Below are positions 5,652-8,051 of a stretch of DNA of 8,051 nucleotides, in pieces. Source of the stretch: an uncultured Collinsella sp. (GTDB lineage: Bacteria; Actinomycetota; Coriobacteriia; Coriobacteriales; Coriobacteriaceae); contig UQEO01000088.1 in the NCBI GenBank assembly GCA_900540095.1, positions 1-8,051 of the forward strand. The letters run 5' to 3'. How positions within the stretch are numbered: position 1 is the first letter of the stretch; the number at the start of each line of letters is the position of its first letter. A model generated the notes under the pieces. That model saw nothing but the letters and a program-made list of their open reading frames with translations, ran no database searches and was not told the origin of the DNA. A program made the position numbers and the translations under genes.

Positions 5652-6481
5652 GCAAGCATTCCTCCCCTGCGCTCACCATGCGCGATGCGCTCTACGAGGC
5701 TCCCGGCCCCAAGATGCGCGCCAAGATTCGCATCGGCACCGCCATCTCGCTTGTTGCCGTCGCCGCGCTCGCCGTCCTGGTACTGCAGCGCTTTTATGTG
5801 ACCGGCCAGCTTTCGGTCCACTATTGGTATTTCTTTACGCACCTCACCACCTGGAAGTTCCTGCTTGCCGGCTTTGAGGGCACCGTTAAAGTCGCACTCA
5901 CCGCTGGCGCCATCGCGCTGGTACTGGGCTTAGCCCTTATGCTCGGCCGCACGAGCGACATTAAGCCGCTGCAGCTGGTCTGCCGCGTTCTCACCGATTT
6001 CTTCCGCGGCGTGCCGAGCCTGCTGTTTATCTACTTCTTCTTTTTGGTGCTGCCCCAGTACAAGATCGCGCTGCCGTCGTTTTGGATGCTCACGCTTCCC
6101 GTCGCGCTCGCCGCAGCTGGCGTACTTGCCGAGATCTTCCGTGCCGGCGTCAACGCCGTGCCGCGCGGCCAGGTCGAGGCGGCCCAGGCGCTCGGTCTCT
6201 CCAAAGCTAAAATCACCTTTAAAATCGTGTTGCCGCAGGCCATTCGGTTTATCATTCCGTCGTTGATTTCGCAGCTTGTGGTCGTAGTCAAAGACACCAC
6301 TGTCGCCTACGTGGTGAGCTACCCCGACCTCATGCAAAATGCCCGCGTGCTCATTACCAACTACGACGCCCTCGTGTCGGTCTACCTGGTAATCGCGGTC
6401 ATCTACATCCTCATCAACGTCGCGATTAACAAGGCCGCTGTCTACGTTTCGCACAAGACCGGCGCGACCATCATCCGCTAA
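5648..6481 (+). CDS. Amino-acid ABC transporter permease, long subunit (HisQ/GluD-like), 277 aa
   Basis: The second membrane subunit. A hydrophilic N-terminal extension of about 30 residues precedes the first span (about 30-48), followed by a TM domain with FFRGVPSLL (118-126) and the EAA loop E177-AAQALG running to LPQAI (195-199). KDTTVAYVVS (215-224) is also typical of the family. Length fits the GluD class (about 270 aa). Its start overlaps the upstream permease stop by 4 nt. The ribosome site GAGGA (5636-5640) is 7 nt away and forms part of a perfect 10-bp palindrome, GAGGATCCTC (5636-5645). The ATPase gene follows after 36 nt. Confidence 0.93.
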   Translation: MSKHSSPALTMRDALYEAPGPKMRAKIRIGTAISLVAVAALAVLVLQRFYVTGQLSVHYWYFFTHLTTWKFLLAGFEGTVKVALTAGAIALVLGLALMLGRTSDIKPLQLVCRVLTDFFRGVPSLLFIYFFFLVLPQYKIALPSFWMLTLPVALAAAGVLAEIFRAGVNAVPRGQVEAAQALGLSKAKITFKIVLPQAIRFIIPSLISQLVVVVKDTTVAYVVSYPDLMQNARVLITNYDALVSVYLVIAVIYILINVAINKAAVYVSHKTGATIIR

Positions 6482-6517
6482 CGCCTTACCATTTCGAGTC
6501 ATAAGGAGCCGAGCACC

Positions 6518-7282
6518 ATGGCACAGAGCACCTCTTCCACCGACAATCAGCCGCTGATCGAGCTCAGACACGTCGAGAAGCACTACGGCGATCTACACGT
6601 CCTCAACGACATCAATCTCTCGGTCGATCGCGGCGAGGTCGTCGTTGTGATCGGGCCCTCGGGTTCGGGCAAGTCGACCATGTGCCGCACCATCAACCGC
6701 CTGGAAACCATCGACTCGGGCGAGATCCTCATCGAGGGCGAGCCCCTGCCGCAGGAAGGCAAGGATCTTGCCCGCATGCGCGCCGAGCTGGGCATGGTGT
6801 TTCAGCAGTTCAACCTGTTTGCACATATGACGGTGCTGCAGAACGTCATGCTGGGACCGGTCGACGTGTTGGGCGTGTCCAAGGAGGAGGCACGTGAGCG
6901 CGCCATGGACCTGCTGAGCCGCGTGGGCGTGGCCGAGCAGGCCGATAAGGTACCCGCACAGCTCTCGGGCGGCCAGCAACAGCGCGTGGCCATCGCCCGT
7001 TCACTCGCCATGCAGCCCAAGGCCATGCTTTTTGACGAGCCCACGAGCGCCCTTGACCCCGAGATGATCAACGAGGTGCTCGAGGCCATGGTCCGCCTGG
7101 CCCAGCAGGGCATGACGATGATCGTCGTCACGCACGAGATGAACTTCGCCCGCCGCGTGGCCGACCGCGTCGTGTTTATGGCCGACGGCCAGATCGTGGA
7201 AACCGGCACGCCCGACGAGTTCTTCGACCACCCCCAGACCAAGCGCGCCCAGGACTTCCTCAACTCCATTAAGGGCCACTAA
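6518..7282 (+). CDS. Polar amino-acid ABC transporter ATP-binding protein (GlnQ/GluA-like), 254 aa
   Basis: The cytoplasmic motor of the importer, with all nucleotide-binding motifs intact: aromatic A-loop Y23, Walker A GPSGSGKST (46-54), Q-loop Q96 in GMVFQQFNLF, signature LSGGQQQR (149-156), Walker B MLFDEP (170-175) with catalytic E174, D-loop SALD (177-180) and switch H206 (VVTHEM). The FNLFAHMTVLQNVMLGP stretch after the Q-loop is characteristic of the polar amino-acid (PAAT) subgroup. Ribosome site AAGGAG (6503-6508) is 9 nt before the ATG. It is the last gene of the operon, giving the order binding protein, short permease, long permease, ATPase, whereas in Corynebacterium gluABCD the ATPase is first. 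Ligand range cannot be read from this subunit. Confidence 0.96.
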   Translation: MAQSTSSTDNQPLIELRHVEKHYGDLHVLNDINLSVDRGEVVVVIGPSGSGKSTMCRTINRLETIDSGEILIEGEPLPQEGKDLARMRAELGMVFQQFNLFAHMTVLQNVMLGPVDVLGVSKEEARERAMDLLSRVGVAEQADKVPAQLSGGQQQRVAIARSLAMQPKAMLFDEPTSALDPEMINEVLEAMVRLAQQGMTMIVVTHEMNFARRVADRVVFMADGQIVETGTPDEFFDHPQTKRAQDFLNSIKGH

Positions 7283-7292
7283 CCCAATTGCC

Positions 7293-7329
7293 GCGCGGGG
7301 CAAATTCATCACCAGCGTTTGCCCCGCGC
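7293..7329. terminator. Perfect 12-bp inverted repeat at the end of the transporter operon
   Basis: GCGCGGGGCAAA (7293-7304) and TTTGCCCCGCGC (7318-7329) are exact reverse complements around a 13-nt loop, starting 10 nt after the ATPase stop codon. This is where an operon terminator is expected, but there is no T-run on either strand after the stem, so it is not a canonical intrinsic terminator. It could mark a factor-dependent end, protect the transcript 3' end, or sit in the leader of the next gene. Confidence 0.55.
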
Positions 7330-7369
7330 ACCCCTGTGCCATGTCCACCCGGATTCGAAAGCAACACCT

Positions 7370-8051
7370 ATGATCGGAACACGTACTTCCTCGTCCTATA
7401 CCCCGCATGTCGACGTCGCCCCCGCCGACCGCCCACTCATCCTCGTCGCGCCGCGCTGGGAAGAGGCAGAGCCGTTTTTAACCGAGATGCTCTCCCCCAA
7501 CGAGGAAATCGCAAGTGTCTTTGTCGATGCCATCCTTGCCGCTGGCGGCCTGCCGCTGCAGATGTCCATCACCGAGGACATTGAGGTCATCCGTCATTAC
7601 GTTGATATCGCCGACGGCATCGCCATCCCCGGCGGCCCCGACGTCAATCCCAAACGTTGGGGCGATGATCGACCCTACGATCCCACCCTCTGCTGCGAGA
7701 TTCGCGATAGCTTTGAGTTTAAGCTGGTCGGCGAGGTGCTTCGCGCCAAGAAGCCGCTCTTTACCACCTGCCGAGGCACGCAGCTGCTCAATGTCGCCAC
7801 CGGCGGCACCCTGTGCATGGACGTGCCGAGCCTGGGTGCGCGCGAGGGCCGCACGCAGTGGCGCCATACCCACGTGCTCAACGATCCCGTGCACCCCGTC
7901 GAGGTCGTGCCGGGCTCGCTGCTGGAGCGCGCGGTTGGCGGGCACAGGCTGATCCAGACCAACTCGGCACATCACTGCTGCGTCGACCGTCTGGGTAAAA
8001 GCACGCGCTTGGTCGCCAAGGCAACCGACGGCGTTCCCGAGTGTATCGAAG
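7370..8051 (+). CDS. Peptidase C26 / gamma-glutamyl-gamma-aminobutyrate hydrolase family protein, truncated at right window edge
   Basis: A class-I glutamine-amidotransferase fold hydrolase of the PuuD-like family, cleaving gamma-glutamyl bonds. The 227 visible codons include IPGGPDVNPKRWG (86-98), the conserved RDSFE (112-116), the nucleophile elbow TCRGTQLLNVATGG with C134, GGTLCMDVP (145-153) and the histidine region TNSAHHCCVD (197-206). DGVPECIE at the cut end matches the family's DG-x-x-E-x-I-E segment carrying the remaining triad residue. Only the C-terminus is missing. No strong ribosome site is seen before the ATG (only GAAAG at 7357-7361, 8 nt away). It follows the amino-acid importer by 87 nt across a hairpin, so co-transcription is uncertain. 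A role in releasing glutamate from gamma-glutamyl compounds is a family-based inference. Confidence 0.87.
   Translation, partial: MIGTRTSSSYTPHVDVAPADRPLILVAPRWEEAEPFLTEMLSPNEEIASVFVDAILAAGGLPLQMSITEDIEVIRHYVDIADGIAIPGGPDVNPKRWGDDRPYDPTLCCEIRDSFEFKLVGEVLRAKKPLFTTCRGTQLLNVATGGTLCMDVPSLGAREGRTQWRHTHVLNDPVHPVEVVPGSLLERAVGGHRLIQTNSAHHCCVDRLGKSTRLVAKATDGVPECIE

Noticed and set aside
7288..7584. Plus-strand 98-codon open frame before the hydrolase gene
   Set aside because: It overlaps the C26 gene in another frame and its product is Arg/Pro/Cys-rich without motifs; the C26 frame has clear family residues.

Overview
The window looks like chromosomal DNA from a high-GC actinobacterial gut anaerobe. 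My best guess is Coriobacteriia, Collinsella-like. The grounds are GC-rich coding DNA, a GluBCDA-type amino-acid ABC system, a compact DXP-synthase of the kind found in gut Gram-positives, and AT-richer intergenic DNA with dispersed-looking repeats. This is recognition from memory, not a search result.

Layout: (1) Positions 1-1391, minus strand: a two-gene unit with an HD-domain phosphohydrolase followed 3 nt later by a membrane protein of the CmpB/PF06541 family that runs off the left edge. (2) Positions 1392-1618: a divergent intergenic region with two perfect palindromes. One (1480-1491) resembles a LacI/PurR-type operator. The other (1580-1593) sits just upstream of the next gene's ribosome site. 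(3) Positions 1619-3400, plus strand: a short, divergent 1-deoxy-D-xylulose-5-phosphate synthase ending in a strong intrinsic terminator. (4) Positions 3445-3857: a non-coding region holding the most unusual feature. Six copies of a 15-nt motif strictly alternate in orientation at a 40-41 nt pitch, followed by a separate short repeat-like element and a good sigma-70-type promoter. (5) Positions 3858-7282, plus strand: a complete polar amino-acid (probably glutamate/aspartate-type) ABC importer in the order binding lipoprotein, short permease, long permease, ATPase. A hairpin separates the binding-protein gene from the permeases. (6) Positions 7293-8051: a perfect 12-bp inverted repeat, then the 5' part of a class-I glutamine-amidotransferase-like peptidase C26 (gamma-glutamyl-GABA hydrolase family) running off the right edge.

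Functionally, the importer genes clearly work together: the Tat/lipoprotein-type binding protein captures the ligand, two permeases form the channel and the ATPase drives uptake. The C26 hydrolase could release glutamate or related amines, which would fit next to such an importer, but that link is only inferred. The DXP synthase would supply isoprenoid, thiamine and pyridoxal precursors. No rRNA, tRNA, transposase, cas gene or phage gene was seen.
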